64,000 nt of DNA, taken from assembly GCF_019352895.1 (NCBI RefSeq), contig NZ_JAAAFX010000004.1, positions 1 to 64,000 of the forward strand. The letters are read 5' to 3'. Of the stretch, positions 8,471 through 16,889 are shown piece after piece. Source of the DNA: Variovorax boronicumulans (GTDB lineage: Bacteria; Pseudomonadota; Gammaproteobacteria; Burkholderiales; Burkholderiaceae_C). Positions within the stretch are counted from its first letter, which is position 1, and each line of letters starts with the position of its first letter. The position numbers were made by a program, and so were the translations under genes. The notes below the pieces were generated by a model. That model saw only the letters and a list, made by a program, of their open reading frames with translations, was not told the origin of the DNA and searched no databases.

Positions 8471-10177
8471 TCACTTGGCCAACTTGCCCCTGCTGCAAAC
8501 CAGATAGGCAACAGGAATCAAGATCAGAAGGGTGGACACAGCGGCGATCGTGGGATCGACCTTATTCTGGATATCCACCCACATTTTGAGAGGCAGGGTC
8601 TCCACGGAAACACCCGCAACGAACGACGTGATGACCACCTCGTCAAAGGAATGAATGAAGGCCAGGACGGCCCCCGAGACCAATGCGGGCCCGATCGTGG
8701 GCAACACCACCCTGAAGATCGTTCGTGCCCGCGTCGCCCCCAGGCTCTGGGCCGCCATCTCCAATCGGGGGTCCATCATCAGCAGTGCGCCATACACGAC
8801 GACGAACACATAAGGAATGCAACCCACGGTGTGCGCGACGATCAACCCCTCTCGGGTTCCAATCAGGCCCCACTGGGCCAACACGCCGAACATCGCGATG
8901 GCGAAAACCACCGAAGGCACCACCAGCGGTGCTATCAGCACTGCATAGGCGGCCTTCTTTCGACCTTCGGATGAAATCTTGGAAACGCCGTAGGCGGCGA
9001 GCAGACCGAGCGAGGTCGAAATGGCCATCGCCGCCAGCGCGACCTGAAAGCTGATCGATGCAGCCGATCGCCACTGCGCGTCATTCACCAGCGCGCGATA
9101 CCACCTGAGTGAATAGTCCTGGGGGGGAAAGTCCAGGGACGCCGAGCTCGTGAAGGATGCAACGATCACCACCGCGCTGGGAAGTACCAGGAAGATGCAG
9201 ACCAGGGCGGCGACCGCTCTGAGCGGAATTCTCCGCAGCGCGCCAGCCGACGACGCCTTCGATCTGAGCCGCGAGAAGAAGAAGCCACTGACCGTCGCAA
9301 AGACGGTGCTCCATCCATGGCGTCGCGGCGCCCCTCTGGAGCCGTTCGAGTCTCTTCCTTTCCGCACCAGGATCCTGACGAGGAACCCGCCCAACGGAAG
9401 AAGCAAGGTTCCCGTGAGCAACAGCACGGCCAGGGCAGCGCCGGTGGAGAAATTCAGCAGCGACGTGACTTGAACGGCCACCAGGTTCGACAGCAGCACA
9501 TCCGAGAGGCCACCGAGCATCGCGGGCGTGATGTAGAAGCCGCTCGTGACAATGAAGACGAGCATGCATCCACTCAGGACGCCGTTGGCGGTCTGCGGAA
9601 AATAGGCGGCGAAGAAGGTCCGCACCGGTCCGCCGCCGAGGGCCTTGGCCGCCCTGAGCAAAGACGTGTCCATCCTCAGCATCGATGCGTAGATCGGCAG
9701 GATCATCATCGGAAGCATGACGTGCACGATGCCGATCATCATGCTGGTGCGCGTGTACAGGATCGCCAGACCATCGTCCGCAAAGCCGAAGTACTGGAGC
9801 ATGTGATTGACGAGGCCCTCGTCCCCCAGGATCACCACCCATCCGTAGCTTCTGACCAGGAAGCTTGTCAGATAGGGAATGGCCACGCACAGCAGGACGA
9901 GCTTCGCCTTCGCAGGAGAAAGCGACGCGATGAATGCGGCAGTCGGATAACCCAGTACGAGGCAGAACAGCGTGACCAGTGCGCAGGTCGACAGCGTGCG
10001 CCAGGCGACGTTCAAGTACATCGCATTCTCGAAGATGGCGCGATATTCGGCCGAGGAGAACTCCGGTGCGCGCAGGCTGAGCAGGCCGATCTGCAGCAGC
10101 GGGTAGAAGAAGAACACCAGCAGGACGACCGCCGGCAGTGCCAGCGCGCAAGTCGCCACGTCGATCTTCGCTTTCAT
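8471..10177 (-). CDS. Fused ABC transporter permease (PotB-PotC type)
   Basis: 568 aa, twice the usual length. Each half has about six membrane segments and its own EAA loop (KALGGGPVRTFFAAYFPQ near residue 180 and QSLGATRARTIFRVVLPT near residue 480). These contact the ATPase in polyamine/iron/thiosulfate-type importers. Between them is a basic cytoplasmic linker (about 285-310). In most bacteria the halves are two genes. The ATG at 10177 has AAGGA about ten bases upstream. With the receptor and ATPase genes just upstream it makes a complete importer. Confidence 0.88.
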   Translation of the reverse strand: MKAKIDVATCALALPAVVLLVFFFYPLLQIGLLSLRAPEFSSAEYRAIFENAMYLNVAWRTLSTCALVTLFCLVLGYPTAAFIASLSPAKAKLVLLCVAIPYLTSFLVRSYGWVVILGDEGLVNHMLQYFGFADDGLAILYTRTSMMIGIVHVMLPMMILPIYASMLRMDTSLLRAAKALGGGPVRTFFAAYFPQTANGVLSGCMLVFIVTSGFYITPAMLGGLSDVLLSNLVAVQVTSLLNFSTGAALAVLLLTGTLLLPLGGFLVRILVRKGRDSNGSRGAPRRHGWSTVFATVSGFFFSRLRSKASSAGALRRIPLRAVAALVCIFLVLPSAVVIVASFTSSASLDFPPQDYSLRWYRALVNDAQWRSAASISFQVALAAMAISTSLGLLAAYGVSKISSEGRKKAAYAVLIAPLVVPSVVFAIAMFGVLAQWGLIGTREGLIVAHTVGCIPYVFVVVYGALLMMDPRLEMAAQSLGATRARTIFRVVLPTIGPALVSGAVLAFIHSFDEVVITSFVAGVSVETLPLKMWVDIQNKVDPTIAAVSTLLILIPVAYLVCSRGKLAK

Positions 10178-10223
10178 GAGGCGCGTTCCTTCAGACGACC
10201 GACGACCAGGACCCAGGCGCATT

Positions 10224-11297
10224 TCATTTCAGCACCCATTCGTTCCAGCGCTTGATCAGTGCTTCGGCATTGGTCTTTCCGGAAGCGTCCAGCGCCGAAT
10301 ACCAGTCGGCATTGGCGTAGTAGGCCTTCTCCTTGTTGCCAGGCGCGCCGACCAGGGTGGACGCGAATGCGGGATCGAGGAACTTGAAGGCCGAGCGGTT
10401 GGTGGGCGAGTAGCCGGACAACTTCGAGAACAGGGCCTGCCGCTGCGCATCCAATGCGAAGTTGACGAACTTCTCGGCCTCCTGGCTGTTCCTGGCGCCC
10501 TTCGGAACGACCAGATGAAGCGTGTAGATCTTGGCCTGCGCGTAGGTGTAGGCGAGCTTTTCGTTCGTCTTCATGACGTTCTGAAAGACGCCGTCGAAAC
10601 CTTGTCCCATGGCCGCGCCGCCACCGGAGAACGCCTGCTCCTGTTCGGCCCCGACCATCCACCATTTCCTGACGGCGGGTTTGATCTTGTCCAGGCTCTT
10701 GAGTGCCCTGTCGACATCGATCGGGTAGAGCTTCTCGACCGGCACGCCATCCGCGATCAAGGCCTCTTCCCAGGGCCCCTGCCCCGGATACGCACCGCTC
10801 TGAAGGATCCGAGGCCCCGGAAATTTCTTCGGATCCCAGAACTCGCCCCAGTTCTGGGGTGCATTCACACCCGCCCGGAGCTTGGACTTGTCGTATCCGA
10901 GCGCAATCGCATAGTTGAAGAATCCGACGCCGTACTTGTGACGCAGGGCCGGTTCGATCTGTTCGGCCACTGCGGGATCGATGGCCTGGTAGTTGATCTC
11001 CGCCAGCAGGCCTTCGCGCGCCAGCACGATCATGGAGGCGGAACTCAGCATGCACAGGTCGATGTCCTGCCGCTTGCTCTGCGCCATCGTCCGAATGACC
11101 GCGGGAGCGCATTGCTGCTTGACGGCATTGACCTTGATCCCGGTCGCCTTCTCGAACGGTTCGACGACGGACGTCATCATCGAATCCCCGAGCATCCCGC
11201 CGCCGACCAGCACGGTCAGCGATGCGGCTTGGCAGGTTCCGATGAAAAGGCCGCCAAGCACGGCGATGGATTTCATTCCTCGTGTGAGACAAAACAT
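10224..11297 (-). CDS. ABC transporter substrate-binding protein (PotD-like)
   Basis: 357-aa periplasmic receptor with a signal peptide ending about GTCQAAS (residue 25). The mature part starts LTVLVGGG, followed by VVEPFEKATGIKV, the opening of the extracellular solute-binding family 2/6 that serves polyamine, iron or organic-acid importers. The ATG at 11297 has GGAG at seven bases, and an earlier ATG at 11318 lacks it. Ligand unknown. The catabolic setting suggests an organic acid or amine linked to the same pathway. Confidence 0.85.
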   Translation of the reverse strand: MFCLTRGMKSIAVLGGLFIGTCQAASLTVLVGGGMLGDSMMTSVVEPFEKATGIKVNAVKQQCAPAVIRTMAQSKRQDIDLCMLSSASMIVLAREGLLAEINYQAIDPAVAEQIEPALRHKYGVGFFNYAIALGYDKSKLRAGVNAPQNWGEFWDPKKFPGPRILQSGAYPGQGPWEEALIADGVPVEKLYPIDVDRALKSLDKIKPAVRKWWMVGAEQEQAFSGGGAAMGQGFDGVFQNVMKTNEKLAYTYAQAKIYTLHLVVPKGARNSQEAEKFVNFALDAQRQALFSKLSGYSPTNRSAFKFLDPAFASTLVGAPGNKEKAYYANADWYSALDASGKTNAEALIKRWNEWVLK

Positions 11298-11326
11298 ATG
11301 CACTCCGTGATCGATCAAAGGAAGAC

Positions 11327-12445
11327 TTAAAAAATCATTGCCGAGGTCTTGTCGAAACGGATGCGCGCACGGTCTCCCGGCTGAAGCGCGTTCCGATGGG
11401 CCTCGAATGGAACATTGGCCGACAGCAGACCGGCATCGCAGCGGACCTGGTAATAGAGATAGTTGCCTCGGAAGGAGCTGTGGACCACCTCGCCCATGAA
11501 GTCGACGCCATCGGGATCGGTGCGATCGACTGGCGATCCCGCGGGATCGACACGCATGTTTTCAGGGCGGACTGCGACGACCATCGCCGGTCCCGCGTGC
11601 GGCGCGGCGCGGCCGTGGAAACTTATTCTTCCAACCGGGGTTGCGATGTCGAAGCCGTGCGCGCCGACGTCGACCAGCGTCCCCTCGATGAAATTGCTTT
11701 CGCCCATGAAGTTGGCCACGGCCTTGCTCACCGGCTTCGTGTAGATCTCGGTCGGCGTTCCACGTTGCTGCACGGCGCCGTTCTGGAGCACGACGATCCG
11801 GTCGGACAAGGCCATGGCCTCTTCCTGGTCGTGCGTCACGAACACGATCGTGGTGCCGATCTCGCGATGGATCTGCCTCAGCTCGACATGCATGTCCTGC
11901 CGCAGGCGCCGGTCCAGCGCGCTGAGCGACTCGTCCATCAGCACCAGGGGTGGATTGAAGACCAGCGCACGCGCCAGCGCGACCCGTTGCTGCTGGCCGC
12001 CACTGAGCTGGGATGGCAAGCGGTCGGCGAACGGCGTCATGCGCACGCGCGTCAATGCCGCATCGATGAGGCGCGCCTGCGCCTGCCCGGTGATGCCACG
12101 CGCATTGAGCGGAAACGCCACGTTCTCCCGGACCGACATCCGGGGAAACAAGGCATAGCTCTGGAAGACGATGCCCACGTCCCGGCGATTCGGCGGGACG
12201 TCGTTCATCGAGCGTCCGTCGATCAGGATCTCGCCATGGGTGGGCCGCTCAAAGCCCGCCAGCAGCATCAGCAGCGTCGACTTCCCGGAGCCGCTCGGAC
12301 CCAGAAGGGAAATGAACTCCCCGGGTTCGATCACCAGATCGACGTCCTGGACAGCCGCAACACCGTCGAAGTGCTTGCTGATGTGGCGGAACTCGACCCT
12401 GCTCGCAGGCGATGTTCTCGCGGTCCGGTCGGCATGTGGATTCAT
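11327..12445 (-). CDS. ABC transporter ATP-binding protein (PotA-like)
   Basis: 372-aa ATPase with Walker A GPSGSGKST, Q-loop FQSYALF, signature LSGGQQQR, Walker B LVLMDE, switch His in THDQEEA and a C-terminal TOBE-type domain (from about 280). The Pro that normally follows the Walker B Glu is Ser (DESLSALD), a mild deviation. The ATG at 12445 has no good Shine-Dalgarno sequence, and the frame is open further upstream. It powers the fused permease encoded next. Confidence 0.88.
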   Translation of the reverse strand: MNPHADRTARTSPASRVEFRHISKHFDGVAAVQDVDLVIEPGEFISLLGPSGSGKSTLLMLLAGFERPTHGEILIDGRSMNDVPPNRRDVGIVFQSYALFPRMSVRENVAFPLNARGITGQAQARLIDAALTRVRMTPFADRLPSQLSGGQQQRVALARALVFNPPLVLMDESLSALDRRLRQDMHVELRQIHREIGTTIVFVTHDQEEAMALSDRIVVLQNGAVQQRGTPTEIYTKPVSKAVANFMGESNFIEGTLVDVGAHGFDIATPVGRISFHGRAAPHAGPAMVVAVRPENMRVDPAGSPVDRTDPDGVDFMGEVVHSSFRGNYLYYQVRCDAGLLSANVPFEAHRNALQPGDRARIRFDKTSAMIF

Positions 12446-12535
12446 GGCTTTTGAAGATTGATCACTTTGAAATGCTGGCGGGGCGGGGTCATGTCGATCG
12501 CGCAAGGGCCGCGCTGCCGGACCCGAACGACCCGG

Positions 12536-13474
12536 TCAGAACCGAACCGCGGCGCTTCCCTTGAGGGACAGGATTTCGCGCGCTTCATCGGGCGTGGCGA
12601 TCTCGTGCCCCAGGCTTTCCAACAGCTCGCGCACCTTGCGCACCTGCTGCGCATTCGAGTCGGCCAGCTGGCCGCGCGAGATCAGCAACGAGTCCTCGAG
12701 CCCGACACGCACATGTCCGCCCAGGGTGGCGGCCGCGGTCGCCAGGCTCATCTGGCTGGCGCCAGCGCCCAGCACGGACCACTGGTACTGGTTGCCGAAC
12801 AGCTTGTCGGCGGTACGTTTCATGAAGACCAGGTTCTCCAGGTCCGCACCGATGCCGCCCAGGATGCCCAGCACGAACTGGATGAAGATCGGCGCCTTGA
12901 ACAGGCCCGAGTCGACGCAGAACTTGAGGTTGTACAAGTGGCCCACGTCGTAGCACTCGTGCTCGAACTTGACGCGGTGTTCATGGCCCAGTTCTCCTGC
13001 GACCATCTCGATGTCGCGGAAGGTGTTGCTGAAGATGTAGCTGTCGGACTCGCGCAGGTACGACTCTTCCCAGTCGAACTTCCAGTTTGTGTAGCGCTGC
13101 GCCAGCGGATGCATCGAGAAGTTCATGCTGCCCATGTTCAGCGAGCACATTTCCGGCGAAAACCTCTTTGCCGGCGCGATCCGCTCGGCCACGGTGTTGC
13201 GCAGGCTGCCGCCGGTGGAAAGGTTGACGACCGCATTCGTCGACGCCTTGATCGCCGGCAGGAAGCCGAGGAAATGCTCCGGGTTGATCGAGACGGCACC
13301 ATTTTCCGGCTGCCGCGCATGCAGATGCAATACGGCGGCACCGGCCTCTGCCGCATCGATGGCCTGGCGTGCGATGTCTTCCGGCCGATAGGGCAGCGCG
13401 TCCGACATGGTCGGCGTGTGGATGGCGCCTGTCACGGCGCAGGTGATGATGATTTTCCGGGACGACTTGGACAT
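12536..13474 (-). CDS. BKACE family beta-keto acid cleavage enzyme (DUF849)
   Basis: 312 aa, the standard size of 3-keto-5-aminohexanoate cleavage enzymes. These condense a beta-keto acid with acetyl-CoA to give acetoacetate and a new acyl-CoA. The metal-binding HLHAR motif is at H50/H52, the opening ITCAVTGAIHTP is typical, and E260 sits in RVGLEDSL. BKACE enzymes differ widely in substrate. Here it may cleave a beta-keto acid made by the cyclase and lipocalin-like neighbours. The gene starts 25 bases after the preceding stop. Confidence 0.9.
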   Translation of the reverse strand: MSKSSRKIIITCAVTGAIHTPTMSDALPYRPEDIARQAIDAAEAGAAVLHLHARQPENGAVSINPEHFLGFLPAIKASTNAVVNLSTGGSLRNTVAERIAPAKRFSPEMCSLNMGSMNFSMHPLAQRYTNWKFDWEESYLRESDSYIFSNTFRDIEMVAGELGHEHRVKFEHECYDVGHLYNLKFCVDSGLFKAPIFIQFVLGILGGIGADLENLVFMKRTADKLFGNQYQWSVLGAGASQMSLATAAATLGGHVRVGLEDSLLISRGQLADSNAQQVRKVRELLESLGHEIATPDEAREILSLKGSAAVRF

Positions 13475-13499
13475 GGTTTCTCCGCTTCCAACGATGGGG

Positions 13500-13937
13500 T
13501 CAGTGCTGGACCGGTTGGCGTTGCCAGACCAGCTTGATGACGGTCTCGACGCCGTCCTGGATCTGCGGCGCCGTCGTCAGCACCACGTCTCCCTGCTCGA
13601 AGCGGAATGCGCGACGCAGCACGGTCCCGACCCAGTTGGGATAGGTGGACATGTCGACCGCGTGCGACACCCAGCCGTCCGCCAGCGAGAACGCGCCCGC
13701 GTAGGCGATGGACGACTTGTAGGCTTGCGCCCGCTGCGATTCCGGCGCGGCTTGCCGGTCGCCGTCCAGCCGTTCGCGGCCGTCGTGGGTGATGAGCGCC
13801 ATCATTCGGCCGTCGTCGCCGTAGTGGATGACGCCGGTGGGCCGCGCGCCATAGACGTCGTACAGGCGTTCGCCGTCGGGGGCGATGGCATACGCTTCGC
13901 GCAGGAACCAGGTTCCGATCAGGGGGGTTGTGTTCAT
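13500..13937 (-). CDS. Lipocalin-like domain protein
   Basis: 145 aa. It opens LIGTWFLREAYA and includes YGARPTGVIHYGDDGRMMALI, the pattern of the lipocalin-like family 5 found in secondary-metabolism and catabolic clusters. There is no signal peptide, so it is probably cytoplasmic. GGAG precedes the ATG at 13937 by about eight bases. A binding or small-enzyme role is inferred from the fold only. Confidence 0.75.
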   Translation of the reverse strand: MNTTPLIGTWFLREAYAIAPDGERLYDVYGARPTGVIHYGDDGRMMALITHDGRERLDGDRQAAPESQRAQAYKSSIAYAGAFSLADGWVSHAVDMSTYPNWVGTVLRRAFRFEQGDVVLTTAPQIQDGVETVIKLVWQRQPVQH

Positions 13938-13971
13938 GCGGAGACTCCAGCTTTCAATGTGTGTTCTTGGT

Positions 13972-14787
13972 TCATGGAAGGATCGCCACCGCACGGCACC
14001 AACCGGCCGATGCAGAGCGGACCTTGACGGGAAAGCAGATCACCTGGAAGCCGCTCGATGGCAGCAGCTGCAGGTTGGTCACCTTCTCCATCTGGAAATA
14101 GCCGATCTCCCGGCCTGCCTTGTGGCCCTCCCAGATCAGCGAGGCGTCGCCGGTCTCGCGGTAGCGCCGGGCCGTATGGCTGAAAGGCGCATCCCAGGAC
14201 CAGGCATCGGTGCCGACGACCCTGACGCCGCGCTCCGTGAGGTAGAGCGTGGCTTCTCGTCCCATGCCGCAGCCGCTGTCGAGATAGTCCGGCTGGCCGT
14301 AGCGCGCGCCGGCGCCCGTGTTCACGAGCACGATGTCCAGCGGCTGCAGTGCATGGCCGATGCGCGCCAGTTCGGCCTCCACCTCGTCGGCCCGCACGAC
14401 ATGGCCATCCGGCAGGTGCCGGAAATCGAGCTTCACGCCAGGTCGATAGCACCAGTCGAGCGGCACCTCGTCGATGGTCGCCGCCCGCTCGCCGCCGTTC
14501 ATCGTGGACGCGTAATGCCATGGCGCATCCATGTGTGTGCCGTTGTGCGTGGACAGATCGATCCGCTCGACGGCCCAGGCTTCGCCGTCGGGCAGGTCTT
14601 CCGGGCGCAGTCCCGTGAAGGGCTTGGCCAGCGCCGCGAAGGTTTCCCGGTGTTGTTCGTAGCGAATCTTCGGGCCGTTGCCCGGTCGATCGACGGGCAG
14701 CCCGTTTTCAATGGCCACGGACAGGTCGATGAACTTCATTGGAGCCGGCATGTGCGAAGGAAGGAGCCAGGAGGTCATGTCGGTCAT
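13972..14787 (-). CDS. Cyclase family protein (KynB-like metal hydrolase)
   Basis: 271 aa with the metal-binding signature HNGTHMDAPWH (H81, H85, D87, H91) of the cyclase/kynurenine-formamidase fold. These enzymes hydrolyse amides or lactones, such as formylkynurenine or isatin, and act in several degradation pathways. I chose the ATG at 14787, which overlaps the Bug gene stop by four bases. A second ATG three codons later is possible. Confidence 0.86.
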   Translation of the reverse strand: MTDMTSWLLPSHMPAPMKFIDLSVAIENGLPVDRPGNGPKIRYEQHRETFAALAKPFTGLRPEDLPDGEAWAVERIDLSTHNGTHMDAPWHYASTMNGGERAATIDEVPLDWCYRPGVKLDFRHLPDGHVVRADEVEAELARIGHALQPLDIVLVNTGAGARYGQPDYLDSGCGMGREATLYLTERGVRVVGTDAWSWDAPFSHTARRYRETGDASLIWEGHKAGREIGYFQMEKVTNLQLLPSSGFQVICFPVKVRSASAGWCRAVAILP

Positions 14788-15755
14788 TGCTTGGTGAGGC
14801 CGATGGCGCGCACCAGTTCCGGCCAGGCGCGGTTCTCCTTGGCGAGGAACTGCGCGGCCTCGGACACCGAGCCCCCGGTGGCTTCGCTTGCGTTGTCGTG
14901 CAGCGCCTGGATCACATCGGGCTGCTGGAGGATGGCGTTGACTTCGGTGTTCAGGCGGGTGAGCACCTGGCTGGGGGTTCCCGCAGGTGCCACCAACATG
15001 AACCACAAGGAGAAATCGATGCCCGCGAAGCCCTGCTCCTCGAACGTGGGCACGTCGGGCAAGGCCTGCGCCCGCTTGCGCGTCGACACGGCAAGGGCCC
15101 TGAGCTTTCCGGACTGGATGAACGACCGGACCGTGCCGATGTTGTCGCACATCGCCTGCACGCTGCCGCCCAGCAGGTCGGTGACGGCGGGCACGGCGCC
15201 CTTGTAGGGGATGTTGTTCACGGCGATTCCTGCCGAACGCGCGAACAGCCCGGCGCAGATGTGCTGCGGGGAACCTTCACCAGCATTGGCGAGGGTGAGC
15301 TGTCCGGGCGCGCTCTTCGCGGTCGCGACCAGATCCTTGAGCCCCTCTTTGGGCGCCCCACTGCCCGTGACGAGGACCAGGGCCGCCGACGAGATCCTGG
15401 CGATGGGCGTGAAGGCCTTGAGCGGCTCGTACGGCATCTTCTGGAACAGGCTGGGGTTGACCGCCAGCGGCCCGAGCCCCGCCAGGAGCAGGGTGTAGCC
15501 ATCGGCGGGCGACTTGGCCACGGCGTCGGCGCCAATGATTCCATTGGCACCGGCCCGGTTGTCGACCACCACGGGCTGCGCCAGGCGCGCGCCCAGTTTC
15601 ACGGCCAGCAGGCGCGCGATGTTGTCGGTCCCGCCGCCCGGCGCATAGGGAACCACCAGGCGGATGGGTCGCTCCGGGTATTGCGTCGCCGCCGCCGCTG
15701 GCAGCCCTGCCAGGGCGAGGAGCAACGCGGTGCAATGCAATGCCAGTTTCAACAT
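14784..15755 (-). CDS. Bug-family (TctC) periplasmic receptor
   Basis: 323 aa with a signal peptide (cleavage near GLPAAAA) and the Bug hallmarks YPERPIRLVVPYAPGGGTD and ANGIIGADAVAKSPADGYTLL. Bug receptors bind carboxylates for tripartite TctAB carriers, or act as orphan sensors, and are hugely expanded in Burkholderiales. No TctA or TctB gene is in the window. AAGGA precedes the ATG. First gene of the minus-strand operon, its promoter lies next to the operator-like site at 15790. Confidence 0.92.
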   Translation of the reverse strand: MLKLALHCTALLLALAGLPAAAATQYPERPIRLVVPYAPGGGTDNIARLLAVKLGARLAQPVVVDNRAGANGIIGADAVAKSPADGYTLLLAGLGPLAVNPSLFQKMPYEPLKAFTPIARISSAALVLVTGSGAPKEGLKDLVATAKSAPGQLTLANAGEGSPQHICAGLFARSAGIAVNNIPYKGAVPAVTDLLGGSVQAMCDNIGTVRSFIQSGKLRALAVSTRKRAQALPDVPTFEEQGFAGIDFSLWFMLVAPAGTPSQVLTRLNTEVNAILQQPDVIQALHDNASEATGGSVSEAAQFLAKENRAWPELVRAIGLTKQ

Positions 15756-15789
15756 GTCGATTCCTTGAGGGTTGCGGTCTGCCTAAATG

Positions 15790-15809
15790 TTAGTTATTCG
15801 ATTGACTAA
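15790..15809. promoter_or_regulatory. Operator-like site 1 (upstream of Bug operon)
   Basis: TTAGTTATTCGATTGACTAA has TTAGT/ACTAA inverted arms about 35 bases before the Bug start. Site 2 matches it at 15 of 20 positions. The placement suggests repression of the operon by the adjacent TetR protein. Confidence 0.5.
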
Positions 15810-15977
15810 GTAGTTAAGGGGTTAACCCTTAGAGGAGTCCGCAGGGCCGTGGGGCTTGGAAGTGTTCGGCTACCGTGAGCGGGGGGCGTGTCGACATGCG
15901 CCTCCCTCGATTTGCGCGGTGGGGGCAAGCCCGACACGGGCTTGGCTCGGTTCAGACGAAGGGCTGCCGCAGCGCTG

Positions 15978-15997
15978 TTAGTCTTTCGATCAACCAA
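15978..15997. promoter_or_regulatory. Operator-like site 2 (upstream of TetR gene)
   Basis: TTAGTCTTTCGATCAACCAA shares the core TTCGAT and both ends with site 1. It lies about 95 bases before the TetR start, where autorepression would act. Confidence 0.45.
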
Positions 15998-16091
15998 TAA
16001 TGGAAGTACCCATGCCCTCGAGCGGTCGCTCGTGGCGGCGCGCGCCACACGCGCTGACACGCACGCGCTGACGGTAGAAAAGTTTCAAGCC

Positions 16092-16811
16092 ATGAGAAAA
16101 AGCATTCCTCCCGACGACACCCCGACCGCGCCTGAACAGCCCCAACGTCGGCGAAGCGACGCACGCGAAAGCATCCTGCGCGCGGCCGAACAGCTGTTTG
16201 GCGAACTGGGTTTCACCGGTTGCTCGATGCGCAATGTGGCCGACAGCGCGGGCGTCAACCAAGGAATGATTCACTACTTCTTTCGCACGAAGGAGGTCCT
16301 GTTTCAGGAGACGTACCTGCGTTGCGGCACGCCCCTGGTCGAGGAGCGCATGCGATTGCTCCAGGCGGAGGAAGTCGCCGCGAAGGGCACGCCGGTGCCC
16401 GTCGAGCGGCTCATCGAGATCTTCCTGGCGCCCGCCTTCAAGCTGGCGATGAGCGGAGAAAGCGGTCGCGCCTTTCTGCGCATGCAAGCCCATCTGCAGC
16501 TCGACGGCACCGAGTTCGGCAACGAACTTCGGCGGCGCCTCTACGACGACTCGACCGGCCGCTTTGTCGCGGCCTTCGCGCGCGGCCTTCCCGACCTGTC
16601 GCGCGACGAGGTGTCCTGGCGCTTCATGTTCATGCTCGGCACCTATCAATACGCCTTGGCGGACACCGGCCGCATCGAGGTGATCTCGGCCGGACGCTGC
16701 TCCGGCAAGAACTTTGCCGAGTCCCTGCGCCAGATCGTGCCCTTCGTCGCCGCCGCCATGCGCGCCCCCGGGCTGACGGCGCCCAAAGCGTCATCGGCGA
16801 AGGGGCGCTGA
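16092..16811 (+). CDS. TetR/AcrR family transcriptional regulator
   Basis: 239 aa. The N-terminal DNA-binding domain (about 24-70) reads ESILRAAEQLFGELGFTGCSMRNVADSAG, then VNQGMIHYFFRTKEVLF, the classic TetR helix-turn-helix. I chose the ATG at 16092, which starts just before the domain. The frame is open upstream to 15888 but has no family match there. Divergent from the Bug operon, it is its likely local repressor with an unknown ligand. Confidence 0.85.
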   Translation: MRKSIPPDDTPTAPEQPQRRRSDARESILRAAEQLFGELGFTGCSMRNVADSAGVNQGMIHYFFRTKEVLFQETYLRCGTPLVEERMRLLQAEEVAAKGTPVPVERLIEIFLAPAFKLAMSGESGRAFLRMQAHLQLDGTEFGNELRRRLYDDSTGRFVAAFARGLPDLSRDEVSWRFMFMLGTYQYALADTGRIEVISAGRCSGKNFAESLRQIVPFVAAAMRAPGLTAPKASSAKGR

Positions 16812-16889
16812 GGATCGAAGGGCCGCTTTCCGGTCATCGGGCGCCCATGCGTCGCGGCTGGATGAAAGACAGCCCGGCCGGTGGCCGCG

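Larger units (their letters stand above)
15756..16091. promoter_or_regulatory. Divergent control region between Bug operon and TetR gene
   Basis: 336 bases without a gene, AT-richer at both ends. It holds the two operator-like copies listed separately. Next to the left one is an interrupted palindrome, TTAAGGGGTTAACCCTTA (15814-15831). Both promoters probably lie here and are probably controlled by the TetR protein. Confidence 0.55.

Noticed and set aside
12536..13474. Reading the DUF849 gene as an operon-borne lyase for the ABC ligand
   Set aside because: The 3-keto acid substrate cannot be inferred from sequence, so I kept the broad BKACE call.
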